Notes: generated by a model not told the origin, from the letters alone. A stretch of DNA of 64,000 nt from Acidipropionibacterium jensenii DSM 20535 (GCF_000425285.1 NZ_AUDD01000006.1:62001-126000), one strand, 5' to 3'. Counted from the first letter of the stretch, positions 26,591 to 35,755 are shown. Translations and numbers: made by a program.

Positions 26591-27181
26591 TCAGTCGTGC
26601 CGCTCGGGTGTGCTGGCGGCCTGCTCGGAGTCCTCATCCTCCGGGTTCCCATCAAGGTCGGCGAGGGCCGCCTTGAGTTCCTCCCGCAGGTGGTCCTGCA
26701 GCTCGTCGCGCATCTCGGAACGGATGTAGTCGCGGGTCGCCAGGTCGCCCATCTGCATCCGGATCGCCGCCACCTCGCGGGCCAGGAAGTCCATGTCGGA
26801 GCGGCTCTGGACGGTGACCCGACGGTCCTCGGCCATCGACATCCGGTCACGGTCCTCCTGCCGGTTCTGGGCGAGCAGGATGAGCGGTGCCGAGTAGGAG
26901 GCCTGGGTGGAGAAGAACAGGTTGAGCAGGATGAACGGGTAGGGGTCCCAGCGCAGCCGGAAGATGGCCACCAGGTTCCAGGTCACCCAGACGATCACGA
27001 TGATCGTCATGTAGACGATGAACTTGGCGGTGCCCATGAACCGGGCCACCGACTCGGCGAACCGCCCGAAGGTCTCGGAGTCCAGCTGGACCCGCGGCAT
27101 CCGGCGTCCGGTGCGGGGGCCGGGCAGGTCCAGCCGCATGTCGTCGCGGGTCCGCTCCCGGTCGCGCTCGTGATCAGCCAC
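26591..27181 (-). CDS. DUF1003 membrane protein
   Basis: 196 residues. Two membrane helices at about 48-70 and 80-100 enclose the family pattern KFIVYMTIIVIVWVTWNL, DPYPFILLNLFFSTQASYSAPLILLAQNR. A long charged, coiled C-terminal region (residues 105-196) follows. The family has no assigned function. Its start overlaps the end of the upstream MgtE/CBS gene by 8 bases, so it is the second gene of that operon. The same pair occurs in mycobacteria (Rv1232c-Rv1231c), supporting a shared, perhaps Mg2+-linked, role. Confidence 0.88.
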   Translation of the reverse strand: MADHERDRERTRDDMRLDLPGPRTGRRMPRVQLDSETFGRFAESVARFMGTAKFIVYMTIIVIVWVTWNLVAIFRLRWDPYPFILLNLFFSTQASYSAPLILLAQNRQEDRDRMSMAEDRRVTVQSRSDMDFLAREVAAIRMQMGDLATRDYIRSEMRDELQDHLREELKAALADLDGNPEDEDSEQAASTPERHD

Positions 27182-28448
27182 GTCTCACTCCTGCCAGCTG
27201 TCCATCCATCTGGTCGCCGCGCCAGTCGGCCGGCAGCAGGTGGTCCAGAAGATCATCGACGGTGACCGCCCCGACCAGCTCCCTGCCGGAGTTGACCACC
27301 GGGGCGACCACCAGGTTGTAGGTCGCGAAGTACCGGCTGATGGCGCCCACCGGGGTGTCGGTGGCCAGCGGCTGAAGGTCGGTGTCCAGCAGCAGGGAGA
27401 CCATCGTCGACGGCGGTTCCCGTAACAGCCGCTGGACGTGGACCACTCCCAGGTAGCGCCCCGACGGGGTGTCCAGGGGAGGCCGGCAGACGAAGACCAT
27501 CGAGGCCAGGGCCGGGGTGATGTCCTCACTGCGGACTTTCGCCAGGGCGTCGGCGACGGTGGCGTCGGGGCCGAGAATGACCGGTTCGGGGGTCATCATG
27601 GCGCCGGCGGTGAAGTCGTCGTAGACCAGCAGGTTGCGGACGTCCTCGGCGTCCTCGGGGCGCATCCTGGCCAGCAGTCTCTCGGCCAGGTTGTCGGGAA
27701 GATCCTGGACGAGGTCGGCGGCGTCGTCGGGGTCCATCTCCTCGAGGATGTCGGCGGCCCGTTCCGGATCCAGGATGAGGATGAGGGACACCTGCTCGTC
27801 CTCGGGGAGTTCCTCGATGGCGTCGGCCAGCTGGTCGTCGTCGAGGGCCTTGGCGACCTCGGCACGGCGTCTCGGCGACATGTCGTGGAGCTCCCGTGCA
27901 ACATCGGCGGGTTTCATGTCCTGCATCTCGGCGACGGTCCGCTCGGTGGACTGACGTCCCATCATCACCAGGGCGGGCACCTCGTCCCAGTCGACGATGA
28001 TCGTCGACAGAGCCTTCTTGCGCAGCGAGGTGAACCGGTTGTGGCCGCCGGCCGGGGTCACCGCCACCTGGGAGATCTCCCAGTCGTGGGTGCGCACCGA
28101 TCTCATCGCCACGTCGAAGATGTTCACCGGGGAGCCGTCCCGGGTGAAGGTGCGGTCGAACAGGTCATCGACGACCAGGGTCTCGGCCTCGCGCCGGGAG
28201 AAGACCCGGGTGTCGACGGTGCCGGCGATCATCACCTGGTTGACGTCGATGGCATGGACCCGGGGCATCGGCACGAAGATCTTGCGTCGCGCGAAGAGCT
28301 CCACCACCAGTCCGCGCACTCGGGGTGCTCGGCCCTGGGTACGCAGCTGGATGACGACGTCTCGGACCTTCCCCACCTGGTCACCGGCGGCGTCGAGCAC
28401 GGGAAGACCCCGCAACCGGGAGATGAATACTGCGGACGACCTGCTCAC
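27174..28448 (-). CDS. MgtE N-domain / CBS-domain protein without transport domain
   Basis: 424 residues with GTG start. A PRC-barrel-like N-terminal domain (about 8-150, GLPVLDAAGDQVGKVRDVVIQL) leads into an MgtE intracellular N-domain built of helical repeats (MKPADVARELHDMSPRRRAEVAKALDDDQL, ERAADILEEMDPDDAADLV). Two CBS domains follow (about 285-420). No membrane helices are present, so this is the regulatory half of an MgtE magnesium channel without the pore. It may sense Mg2+ or nucleotides for the overlapping DUF1003 protein or for CorA. TAGATT six bases before the GTG and no ribosome binding site suggest a leaderless message. Confidence 0.88.
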   Translation of the reverse strand: MSRSSAVFISRLRGLPVLDAAGDQVGKVRDVVIQLRTQGRAPRVRGLVVELFARRKIFVPMPRVHAIDVNQVMIAGTVDTRVFSRREAETLVVDDLFDRTFTRDGSPVNIFDVAMRSVRTHDWEISQVAVTPAGGHNRFTSLRKKALSTIIVDWDEVPALVMMGRQSTERTVAEMQDMKPADVARELHDMSPRRRAEVAKALDDDQLADAIEELPEDEQVSLILILDPERAADILEEMDPDDAADLVQDLPDNLAERLLARMRPEDAEDVRNLLVYDDFTAGAMMTPEPVILGPDATVADALAKVRSEDITPALASMVFVCRPPLDTPSGRYLGVVHVQRLLREPPSTMVSLLLDTDLQPLATDTPVGAISRYFATYNLVVAPVVNSGRELVGAVTVDDLLDHLLPADWRGDQMDGQLAGVRRG

Positions 28449-28646
28449 CCGCTCAATCTACAAGTCGCGGAGAATCGGCGACACGCGCCCCGCGGCCAGG
28501 CACCCGGTGGCCGAGTGGGGGAGGCACTGTGGTTCCCGAGGAGAGGGTGGATCGCGATGAGCGGGGTGGTTCGCGGCGGGCGCCGTGGTTTCCAGCGCCC
28601 ACGGTGCTTCGTAGAGTGGAGGTGTCACCACCTCAGGAGGTCCATC

Positions 28647-29153
28647 ATGGCTGGGCAGCACGTTCCGGCGTCCCTTCTACAGCTCGACTACCCGCAGTCG
28701 GTCATCGTCGTCGACGACTACCAGACCGCGCAGAAGATCGTCGACCACCTCTCCGACCAGGAGTTCCCGGTCGAGAACCTGTGCATCGTCGGCACCGATC
28801 TGCGCACCGTCGAGCGGGTCACCGGGCGCAAGACCTGGGGGAGCGTGCTCGGGCAGGGGGCGGTCTCCGGACTGGGCACCGGCCTGCTCGTCGGCCTGAT
28901 GCTGGCCTTCTTCACCGGATCCTCCGGGAACTTCCTCACCATGCTCATCACCGGTCTGCTGATCGGTGTGGTGATCGGAATCATCACCGCGGCGATCGGC
29001 TACTCGATGACCGGCGGCCGGCGCGACTTCGACTCCGTCCAGCAGGTGGTGGCCACCCACTACGAGGTGCTCGCCGAGCACAAGGTCGCCGCGAAGGCCC
29101 GCGAGATCGTCAACGCGATGCCCGAGTTCCGGGCCCGGGCCTTCGAGGGCTGA
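28647..29153 (+). CDS. General-stress-protein-17M-like membrane protein
   Basis: 168 residues starting at ATG 28647 after AGGAGG. The N-terminal part (QSVIVVDDYQTAQKIVDHLSDQEFPVENLCIVGTDLRTVERVTGR) matches the GSP17M general stress domain. It is followed by two glycine-rich hydrophobic segments (about 65-85 and 92-115) with GTGLLVGLMLAFF and GLLIGVVIGIITAAIGY. Actinobacterial members are thought to be membrane-bound stress proteins, with no known activity. Divergent from the MgtE/CBS gene. The 198 bases before it have no promoter I can identify with confidence. Confidence 0.85.
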   Translation: MAGQHVPASLLQLDYPQSVIVVDDYQTAQKIVDHLSDQEFPVENLCIVGTDLRTVERVTGRKTWGSVLGQGAVSGLGTGLLVGLMLAFFTGSSGNFLTMLITGLLIGVVIGIITAAIGYSMTGGRRDFDSVQQVVATHYEVLAEHKVAAKAREIVNAMPEFRARAFEG

Positions 29154-29304
29154 GCCCGACCCCCGCTGCCGGGAGCCGAACCTGATTCAGGCGCTTGAGG
29201 GCTGAGCCGGACCCCGCCGAGAGGTTCGCCGGACCCCCGGCGGCGGGGCGATGGCGGGCGGATGCAAGGATGCCAGGGACCTGTCCGCCGGCGAGGAAAG
29301 ACCC

Positions 29305-30213
29305 ATGGCACACGCGAAGACATCCGGAAACGGCCGCCCGTCGAGCATCCCCGGGAGTCCGACAGAACCGGCACCGCGCTGGATGCAGGTGCTCTTCGCC
29401 GCCACCGCGGTGCTCATCACCATCACCCTGGCGCTGGGTTCGACGGTGTGCGCGACCGACGCCAGCGCGTCGTGTCCCAACTGGCCGGGCTGCTACGTCG
29501 GGAAGCTCACCCCCAGCGCCCACACCCAGCCGGTGGTCGAGTTCATCCACCGGGTGATCTCCAGCAGCATCGGGCTGTTCGCGGTCGCCTCGGTGCTCGC
29601 CGGCGTGGCCCACCGACGTCGCAACCGGGCGCTCGTGGTGCTCCCGGTCATCGCCCTGCTGGGGGCGCTGACCTCCGGGGTGTTCGGGATGATGACCATC
29701 AAGTGGGGTATCAACAGCGTCGAGGCCTCCCTGGACCTGCTCGCCGCCCTGATCGCGATGGGTGCGATGTGGCGCGCCTGGTTCGTCACCCGCCATCCCG
29801 GAGCCGGCTGGACGTGGCGGCCGCGGGTGAGATGGGGAGTGGCGGCCGTCGTGACTCTGATGGCGGCCCATGTCGGCGCCGTGCTGGTGGCCGGCAGCAG
29901 CTCCCTGACCCGGTGCATGGGGTGGGCGCTGTTCGTCCGCGGCGTCGGGGACGCCCCGCTGGCCGGATGGGTCGTCCAGCAGGCGGTGATGGCCGTCGGG
30001 GAGCTGCTCACCATCGGCCTGGTCGTGATGCGGCTGCGTCACCGGGTCACCCTCTGGGACCTGCTGCTGGCCGCCCTCGTCGTCATGGTGCTGGTGGTCG
30101 GGGTGGTCATCGCCGCTGCCGGAGCCAACGACGGGCTGGCCGTGGTGCACGCGGTGGGCACCGTGCTGATCCTCAACCTCGTGATGACCGGCACCATGCG
30201 CGATGCTGTCTGA
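29305..30213 (+). CDS. ctaA: CtaA/COX15-family heme A synthase-like protein
   Basis: 302 residues with about eight membrane helices. The first outer loop has CATDASASCPNWPGCYVGKLTPS, then VVEFIHRVISSSIGLFAV: the paired cysteines and EFIHR histidine that mark CtaA/COX15, which oxidises the heme O methyl group to make heme A. A second cysteine in SSSLTRCMG corresponds to the later loop. Start: ATG with GAGGAAAG 5 bases before. ctaB and cytochrome oxidase genes are not in this window, so the role is inferred from the family. Confidence 0.78.
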   Translation: MAHAKTSGNGRPSSIPGSPTEPAPRWMQVLFAATAVLITITLALGSTVCATDASASCPNWPGCYVGKLTPSAHTQPVVEFIHRVISSSIGLFAVASVLAGVAHRRRNRALVVLPVIALLGALTSGVFGMMTIKWGINSVEASLDLLAALIAMGAMWRAWFVTRHPGAGWTWRPRVRWGVAAVVTLMAAHVGAVLVAGSSSLTRCMGWALFVRGVGDAPLAGWVVQQAVMAVGELLTIGLVVMRLRHRVTLWDLLLAALVVMVLVVGVVIAAAGANDGLAVVHAVGTVLILNLVMTGTMRDAV

Positions 30214-30217
30214 CTGA

Positions 30218-30248
30218 GGCCGGGGGGCGACCCCCTGGCAACCCCCGG
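30218..30248. repeat. GC-rich intergenic repeat, second family, copy 1
   Basis: A 31-base unit starting GGCCGGGGGGCGACCCCCTG, five bases after the CtaA-family stop. Repeated 88 bases later. It shares the core GGGGGCGAC-CCCCTG-CA-CCCCC with the repeats after glgC. Confidence 0.65.
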
Positions 30249-30304
30249 GCGGGGGCTCGGTGGGTGGCTGGGGTCCGCCGCGCCGGCCCGTTGGATGGGG
30301 TGAG

Positions 30305-30340
30305 GGGCCGGGGGGCGACCCCCTGGCAACCCCCCGGCCC
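30305..30340. repeat. GC-rich intergenic repeat, copy 2, forming a terminator-like hairpin
   Basis: The second 31-base copy is extended so that GGGCCGGGGGG pairs perfectly with CCCCCCGGCCC (11 bp) around a 14-base loop. It lies seven bases from the stop codon of the minus-strand aminopeptidase and can terminate both convergent transcripts. Confidence 0.65.
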
Positions 30341-30346
30341 TCGCCA

Positions 30347-31882
30347 CTACTTGGTGCTGCGACCCCAGATCTCGGCCATCCAGTCCTCGACCTCGTCGAT
30401 CTGGCGGGGGGTGTCCTTCGACAGCCACTCGCAGTCGCCGTCGGTGATGAGGATGTCGTCCTCGATCCGGATCCCGATACCGCGGAACTCCTCGGGCACC
30501 AGGAGATCACTCTTCTTGAAGTAGATGCCGGGCTCGTCGGAGACCGTCATGCCCACTTTCAGCGGTCCGGAGTAGTCCTTGCGGGCAGCCTCCGAGCAGT
30601 CGTGGACGTCCAAGCCGAGGTGGTGGCTGGTGCCGTGCACCATCCAGCGGCGGAACTGGCCGCCCTCGGGGGACAGCGCCTCATCGACCGACACCGGCAG
30701 GATCCCCCACTCGGCGAGGTACTCGCAGATCACCCGGATCGCCGCCTGATGGATCTCCCGGTGGTCGTGGCCGACCCGGGCCACCGCCGCTGCGGCGTCC
30801 TGAGCCTCCAGAACCGCCTGGTAGACCTTCCGCTGGGCCGGCGAGAACCGGCCTGAGACCGGCAGGGTGCGGGTGATGTCGGCGGTGTAGAGCGAGTCTA
30901 CCTCGATCCCGGCGTCGATGAGGACCAGCTCCCCGGGCCTCAGGTCCCCGTCATTGCGCATCCAGTGCAGGGTGTTGGCGTTGTCGCCGGCGGCGCAGAT
31001 GGAGCCGTACCCGACGTTGTTGCCGAGGTGACGGGCGTGCAGGTTGAAGGTTCCCTCCAGCCAGCGCTCTCCGCGGCCGTTCGCCACGGCCGCCGGAATC
31101 TGCTCGATCATCGCCTCGAACCCGACCTTGGACTTGCGGCAGGCCTGGCGCAGCTGTCCGATCTCCCACTGGTCCTTGCAGAACCGGGCCGCCGAGGTGG
31201 CCTCGTAGAGCTCCTGGTCGGCCTCCTCGGAACCGGTCGAGCGCAGCGAGTCCACCGTCTCGGTGATTCCCGGGTCGGCATCGCGGATCACCCTGACCTG
31301 CGGGTCGGACGCCGAGACGGCCTCCTGGAGGCGGGAGATGTCGTGGCACTCCAGGCCGGTCATCGCCGACATCTCAGCCAGCGACTCCCGCTTGCCGACC
31401 CACATCTCCCCATAGGTCGGGTCGGCGTAGAACTCACGGTCGGTGCGAGGGGCGCGCGGCTTGAAGTAGAGGACGTCGCGGCTCTCGACGGAGCCGTCGA
31501 CGATGAGCACCGCATTGGGCTCCCGGTCGGTGCCCAGCCCGGTGTAGTAGGCGAAGGCGCTGTTGGGCCGGAACGGGTAGTCGCAGTCGTTGTTGCGGCG
31601 CACCAGGGTGCCCGCCGGGATCACCAGGCGCTCCCCGGGGAAGCGAGCGGCCAGGGCATCGCGGTGCGCGGTGGCCGAGGGCACCGAGTCGAGCTGCTGC
31701 TCGGGAGCGGTGTCGTAGGGGGCCCATCCGGTCGGGATGAAGTCGACGAATGCCTGGGAGAAGGGGGTCTGCCGCTTGGGCAGCTTCTGCTCCTCGGCCA
31801 CCGCCAGCTGTGCGGCGGCGTCCTCCTCGGTGTGCCGGTCTCCCGTCGAAGAGCTGTTGGTCGTCGACTGGACCTCTGTCAT
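30347..31882 (-). CDS. Aminopeptidase P family protein (Xaa-Pro aminopeptidase)
   Basis: 511 residues, M24B metallopeptidase. The N-terminal AMP_N domain has PAGTLVRRNNDCDYPFRPNSAFAYYTG (about 85-115). The C-terminal pita-bread domain holds the five metal ligands: the two Asp in DAGIEVDSLYTADITRT, His in HGTSHHLGLDVHD, Glu in SDEPGIYF, and Glu in GIRIEDD. It removes the N-terminal residue from peptides with proline second, in the cytoplasm. Start at ATG 31882 after GGGGA. Divergent from the GABA transaminase gene. Confidence 0.93.
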   Translation of the reverse strand: MTEVQSTTNSSSTGDRHTEEDAAAQLAVAEEQKLPKRQTPFSQAFVDFIPTGWAPYDTAPEQQLDSVPSATAHRDALAARFPGERLVIPAGTLVRRNNDCDYPFRPNSAFAYYTGLGTDREPNAVLIVDGSVESRDVLYFKPRAPRTDREFYADPTYGEMWVGKRESLAEMSAMTGLECHDISRLQEAVSASDPQVRVIRDADPGITETVDSLRSTGSEEADQELYEATSAARFCKDQWEIGQLRQACRKSKVGFEAMIEQIPAAVANGRGERWLEGTFNLHARHLGNNVGYGSICAAGDNANTLHWMRNDGDLRPGELVLIDAGIEVDSLYTADITRTLPVSGRFSPAQRKVYQAVLEAQDAAAAVARVGHDHREIHQAAIRVICEYLAEWGILPVSVDEALSPEGGQFRRWMVHGTSHHLGLDVHDCSEAARKDYSGPLKVGMTVSDEPGIYFKKSDLLVPEEFRGIGIRIEDDILITDGDCEWLSKDTPRQIDEVEDWMAEIWGRSTK

Positions 31883-32110
31883 ATGTCCCCGCCTCAGGGT
31901 CGGAATGGTGAGGGCGGCCGGTCGGCCGCCGCTGCCGATTCTAGTCGCGGCGTCTCGACGAACCCCCAAGAAATGTCAGAAATGTCACAATTCAGCGCTG
32001 GCGTTTCATTGGCTGAGGTGGTGGCCCGGAAGGATGTGAGTCGTGCAATTATTCAAACAGGGGTGTCGCATCCCGACACCCATCGTTCGATGGCAGAGGA
32101 AGTTCTTTTC
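31883..32110. other. Divergent intergenic region between aminopeptidase P and gabT
   Basis: 228 bases, less GC-rich than the flanks. Contains a short tandem AGAAATGTC (about 31970-31988) and AT-rich stretches near 32045-32060, where promoters are likely. No definite box can be named. The GABA transaminase ribosome binding site (GAGGAA) is at its right end. Confidence 0.4.
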
Positions 32111-33442
32111 ATGGCCGATCCGATTTATCACCTCGCCCAGGAGCGTCGGCTGGTCACCGCGCTCCCCGGTCCCCGGTCCAAGGAGCTCGCGGCTCGGCGC
32201 GATGCCGTGGTTGCCAAGGGTGTCTCGTCATCGTCCCCGTTCTACGTCGCGCAGGCCGACGGCGGCGTCCTGGTCGACGCCGACGGCAACTCGGTCATCG
32301 ACCTCGGCGCCGGCATCGCCGTGACCAGCGTCGGAGCCTCGGCCCCGCACGTCGTCCACAACGTCCAGGAGGCGGTGGCCAACTTCACCCACTCGAGCTT
32401 CGCCACCACCCCCTACGAGGGCTATGTGGCGGTCTGCGAGCAGCTGGCCGAGCTCACCCCCGGAACCTTCGCCAAGAAGACGGTGCTGGTGAACTCGGGT
32501 GCCGAGGCCGTTGAGAACGCCATCAAGATCGCCCGTCACGCGACCGGCAGGGCCGCCGTCGCGGTCGCCGAGAACGCCTTCCACGGCCGGACCAACCTCA
32601 CCATGGCACTCACCACCAAGGCGATGCCCTACAAGGTGGGATTCGGGCCCTTCGCCCCGGAGATCTACCACTTCCCGAGCAGCAACCCGTTCCGCGAGCC
32701 CGAGCCGATCACCGGTGAGCAGGCCGCCCAGCGCGCCATCGACTACCTCGAGACGACGGTCGGCGCCGATCATCTCGCCTGTCTGCTGCAGGAGCCGATT
32801 CAGGGCGAGGGCGGATTCATCGTCCCGGCGGAGGGCTACCTGCCGACCCTGCAGGCATGGTGCCACGAGCACGGGATCGTCTTCATCCTCGACGAGATCC
32901 AGTGCGGCTTCTGCCGTTCCGGTAAGTGGTTCGCCTGCGAGTACGAGGGCGTGGAGCCCGACCTCATCACCACCGCCAAGGCGCTCGGCGGTGGGCTCCC
33001 GCTGGCGGCCGTGACGGGCCGGGCCGAGATCATGGACAGCGCTCAGGCCGGCGGCCTCGGCGGCACCTATGGCGGCAACCCGATCTCGTGCGCTGCCAGC
33101 CTCGGTGCCATCGAGACCATGAAGGAGTGGGACCTGCCCGCTCGCGCTCGCGCCATCGAGTCCGCGATCCGCAGCAAGGTCGGTCCGCTGGTCGGATCGG
33201 GTTCGGTCGGGGACGTGCGCGGGCGCGGGGCCATGATGGCCGTCGAGTTCGTCAAGCCCGGCACCAAGGAGCCCGATGCGGCCCGCGCCGGTCAGGTGGC
33301 CTCTGAGCTGCTCCACGAGGGGGTCATCGTCCTCACCTGCGGGATCTACGGCAACTGCGTGCGGTTCCTGCCCTCTCTCACCATTCCGGCAGATCTGCTC
33401 GACGAGGCGCTCGACCTGTTCGTGGCCGCAGCCTCCCGCTGA
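32111..33442 (+). CDS. gabT: 4-aminobutyrate aminotransferase (class III PLP transaminase)
   Basis: 443 residues. It transfers the amino group of 4-aminobutyrate, or a related omega-amino acid, to 2-oxoglutarate. Features: [18 protein letters not shown] near residue 125 (PLP phosphate loop), [15 protein letters not shown] near 157, [18 protein letters not shown] near 225, [17 protein letters not shown] near 258, and [15 protein letters not shown] near 287 with the PLP lysine. ATG 32111 has GAGGAA 9 bases before it; upstream in-frame sequence is antisense to the aminopeptidase gene. No succinate-semialdehyde dehydrogenase is adjacent. An APC permease and a nitrilase-fold hydrolase on the opposite strand may belong to the same catabolism. 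Confidence 0.88.
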   Translation: MADPIYHLAQERRLVTALPGPRSKELAARRDAVVAKGVSSSSPFYVAQADGGVLVDADGNSVIDLGAGIAVTSVGASAPHVVHNVQEAVANFTHSSFATTPYEGYVAVCEQLAELTPGTFAKKTVLVNSGAEAVENAIKIARHATGRAAVAVAENAFHGRTNLTMALTTKAMPYKVGFGPFAPEIYHFPSSNPFREPEPITGEQAAQRAIDYLETTVGADHLACLLQEPIQGEGGFIVPAEGYLPTLQAWCHEHGIVFILDEIQCGFCRSGKWFACEYEGVEPDLITTAKALGGGLPLAAVTGRAEIMDSAQAGGLGGTYGGNPISCAASLGAIETMKEWDLPARARAIESAIRSKVGPLVGSGSVGDVRGRGAMMAVEFVKPGTKEPDAARAGQVASELLHEGVIVLTCGIYGNCVRFLPSLTIPADLLDEALDLFVAAASR

Positions 33443-33456
33443 CCGGTCCCGACACA

Positions 33457-33474
33457 CCGGCGGCAACCCGCCGG
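33457..33474. terminator. Small hairpin after gabT
   Basis: CCGGCGG/CCGCCGG seven-bp stem with a CAAC loop, 15 bases after the gabT stop codon. Confidence 0.5.
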
Positions 33475-33488
33475 AGCCACTCCATCGG

Positions 33489-33528
33489 CCCGGCGTCCAG
33501 GAATCAGATTCGGTTCCAGGACGCCGGG
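33489..33528. terminator. Hairpin spanning the nitrilase stop codon
   Basis: A perfect 10-bp outer stem (33489-33498 with 33519-33528), one A-A mismatch, then four more pairs around a ten-base loop. It contains the last codons and the stop of the minus-strand hydrolase, so it can terminate gabT only by reading into the convergent gene. Confidence 0.6.
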
Positions 33529-34376
33529 TCGATCGTCCCCCGGTAGGCCGGCAGGTCCACCGGGGAGTCGCCCGGGCGGAAGAAGTCCCACGGCCGGGTC
33601 ACCCCGGCGGTGCCCTCGCGGCGGGTGCGGTGCACCCGGTCCGAGGAGAGCACCGCCTCGAAGGATCCGGGCCGGTCGTCGTTGATCCCGCTGATCCGCT
33701 CCCCCTGGGGTCCGAACAGCGCCGAGACGCCGACCCCGACCGGTCCGGCGACATTGACGGTGAGGAAGTTGACCTGCTGGGTGATCGCGTTGGCCCGGGC
33801 GATCACCATCTCCTGAGGCCGGTCGGGGGTCGTCGTCTTCACCGGGTTGATGATCGTCTCGGCGCCCAACCAGGCCAGATTCCGCGAGATCTCGGGGAAC
33901 CACGAGTCGAAGCAGATGCACAGCCCGAGGCGGCCGACCCCCTCGATGTCGAAGACGCACAACCGATCCCCCGGGGTGTACGGCTCGGTGGGCCGCCAGG
34001 GGAAGATCTTGCGGTAGCTGGCGGTGAGATCGCCATCGGGGGAGAGTACGACCGAGGTGTTGAACAGGGCGCCCTCGGGGCCCCGTTCGCAGACGCTGCC
34101 CGGAATGAGCCAGATGCCGAGACGCCGCGAGATGGCGGCCAGACCGGCGATGAGGGGGCCGTCCAGAGGCTGGGCCGCAGCGCGCAGCCGGGCCTCCCGG
34201 GCCCGATCGGGGACCCCGTCGGCGAACAGGTGGAGTTCGGGCCACACCAGCATCCCGGTTCCCGGATGCCGGTCCAGGAGGTCGCGGCAGGACCGTTCAA
34301 AAACGTCCAGAGGAGTCCCGATAGGAACGGGAACCCCCTGGACGCCCAGAGCCGTCAGCTCGTGGCGCTGCGTCAC
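33504..34376 (-). CDS. Carbon-nitrogen hydrolase (nitrilase superfamily)
   Basis: 290 residues. The catalytic Glu-Lys-Cys triad is visible: E47 in VWPELHL, K123 in SYRKIFPW and C155 in GLCICFDSWFPE. Such enzymes cleave amides, carbamoyl compounds or nitriles; the motifs favour an amidase or N-carbamoyl-type substrate, but the exact one is unknown. Translation starts within the stop of the APC permease gene (4-base overlap), so its substrate probably enters through that permease. It is convergent with gabT and could release an amine or amino acid for transamination. Confidence 0.85.
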   Translation of the reverse strand: MTQRHELTALGVQGVPVPIGTPLDVFERSCRDLLDRHPGTGMLVWPELHLFADGVPDRAREARLRAAAQPLDGPLIAGLAAISRRLGIWLIPGSVCERGPEGALFNTSVVLSPDGDLTASYRKIFPWRPTEPYTPGDRLCVFDIEGVGRLGLCICFDSWFPEISRNLAWLGAETIINPVKTTTPDRPQEMVIARANAITQQVNFLTVNVAGPVGVGVSALFGPQGERISGINDDRPGSFEAVLSSDRVHRTRREGTAGVTRPWDFFRPGDSPVDLPAYRGTIDPASWNRI

Positions 34377-35755
34377 GCAGCGTCGCCCATCTCGGGCGGG
34401 GGACGGTGGAACCCGCGGGTCAGCCAGGTGAGCACGCCGATTCCGATCACGAGCCAGGAGCCTCCCACCACGAGGGCAGGGGTGTCGAGCTGGGTGAGCA
34501 GGTAGAACACGACGAGCACGCCGAGGGCGGGCAGCACATAGCCGACCAGGCGTCCGGGGCCATGGGCCTCGGAGGCGTGCTTGCGCGACAGCGCGATGGC
34601 CGCGACGTTGACCATCCCGAAGGCGATGAAGGCCCCGAAGTTGATGAACGAGGTGGAGGTGCTGACGTCGAGCAGGCAGCCGATGAGGCCGACCACCGCG
34701 ACCACCAGGATGGCGTTGCGCGGGGTGCCGGTTCGCTTGGAGACCACGCCGAAGAACCGCTTGGGCAGGACGCCGTCGCGACCCATCGCGAACATCAGGC
34801 GGGAGGCGGAGGCCTGGGCGGCGATCCCGGAGGCGAACTGTCCGACGATGAGGCCGGTCAGGAAGACCGCCGACAGGAACGCGCCGCCGATGCTCTTGGC
34901 GATCTCGAAGGCGGCCGAGTCGATGTCGACGACCGCCACCAGGGGATGGACGAGCTCGGTGAAGTAAATCGACACGACGAAGATTCCGCCGCCCACCAGG
35001 GCCGTCAGCATGATGGCCTTGGGGATCGTGCGCCGGGCATCGACCGTCTCCTCGGTGAGCGTGGTGACCGCGTCGAACCCGAGGAAGGAGTAGGCGGCGG
35101 TGGCGGCGCCCGCCGACAGCGCGAGAACGTTGAACGGGGTCCCCGTGAAGGGGGTCAGGCTGATCAGGCTGCGTCCGTGGTGGAGGACCGCGTAGACCGC
35201 GAACACGGTGAACAGCGCGATCACCAGGATCTCGATCGCCAGCAGCACCAGGTTGGCCTTGTCGGCCACCTTGATGCCGAGGATGTTCAGGGTGGTGGTG
35301 GAGACGATGAAGATGAGGATCCAGGTCCAGTCGGGCACCGCCGGGAAGGCCGCGTTGAGGTAGGAGGCGCCGATCAGCCAGATCACCATCGGGATGAAGA
35401 CGTAGTCGAGCAGGGATCCCCAGCCCACAAGGAAGCCCAGATGGTTGCTGACCATCCGACGGACGTAGGTGTAGGCCGATCCGGCCATCGGGATCTCCCG
35501 GGACAGTCGGCCGTAGCTCGCCGCGGTGAGCAGCATCGCGACCAGGGCGATGAGGTAAGACCCGGCGGTGCCGCCGTGGGACTTGTCGGAGATGACCCCG
35601 AAGGTGCCCAGCACGATGATCGGCGCCAGGTAGGCCAGCCCGAAGGCCAGCACCGAGTGGAGGCGCAGCTGCGGGCGAAGGTCATGGGAGGAGTCGGCCT
35701 GACCGGTCGGGCCGGTACCGCCGACGACCGATCGGGTGGTGGGTGTCGCTGACAT
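34373..35755 (-). CDS. APC-superfamily amino acid permease
   Basis: 460 residues with about twelve membrane helices. The first helix has the unwound GLAYLAPIIVLGTFG pattern and the second region reads SYGRLSREIPMAGSAYTYVRR, both typical of APC transporters. FLGFDAVTTLTEETVDARRTIPKAI near residue 225 is the conserved cytoplasmic loop. It most resembles putrescine/GABA/amino-acid permeases. Ribosome binding site GGAAGG. First gene of a two-gene operon with the nitrilase-type hydrolase. Substrate inferred only from family. Confidence 0.85.
   Translation of the reverse strand: MSATPTTRSVVGGTGPTGQADSSHDLRPQLRLHSVLAFGLAYLAPIIVLGTFGVISDKSHGGTAGSYLIALVAMLLTAASYGRLSREIPMAGSAYTYVRRMVSNHLGFLVGWGSLLDYVFIPMVIWLIGASYLNAAFPAVPDWTWILIFIVSTTTLNILGIKVADKANLVLLAIEILVIALFTVFAVYAVLHHGRSLISLTPFTGTPFNVLALSAGAATAAYSFLGFDAVTTLTEETVDARRTIPKAIMLTALVGGGIFVVSIYFTELVHPLVAVVDIDSAAFEIAKSIGGAFLSAVFLTGLIVGQFASGIAAQASASRLMFAMGRDGVLPKRFFGVVSKRTGTPRNAILVVAVVGLIGCLLDVSTSTSFINFGAFIAFGMVNVAAIALSRKHASEAHGPGRLVGYVLPALGVLVVFYLLTQLDTPALVVGGSWLVIGIGVLTWLTRGFHRPPPEMGDAA

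Noticed and set aside
30965-32110. N-terminal extension of GABA transaminase (about 380 extra codons)
   Set aside because: The extension is antisense to the aminopeptidase gene. The family N-terminus and ribosome binding site fit ATG 32111.
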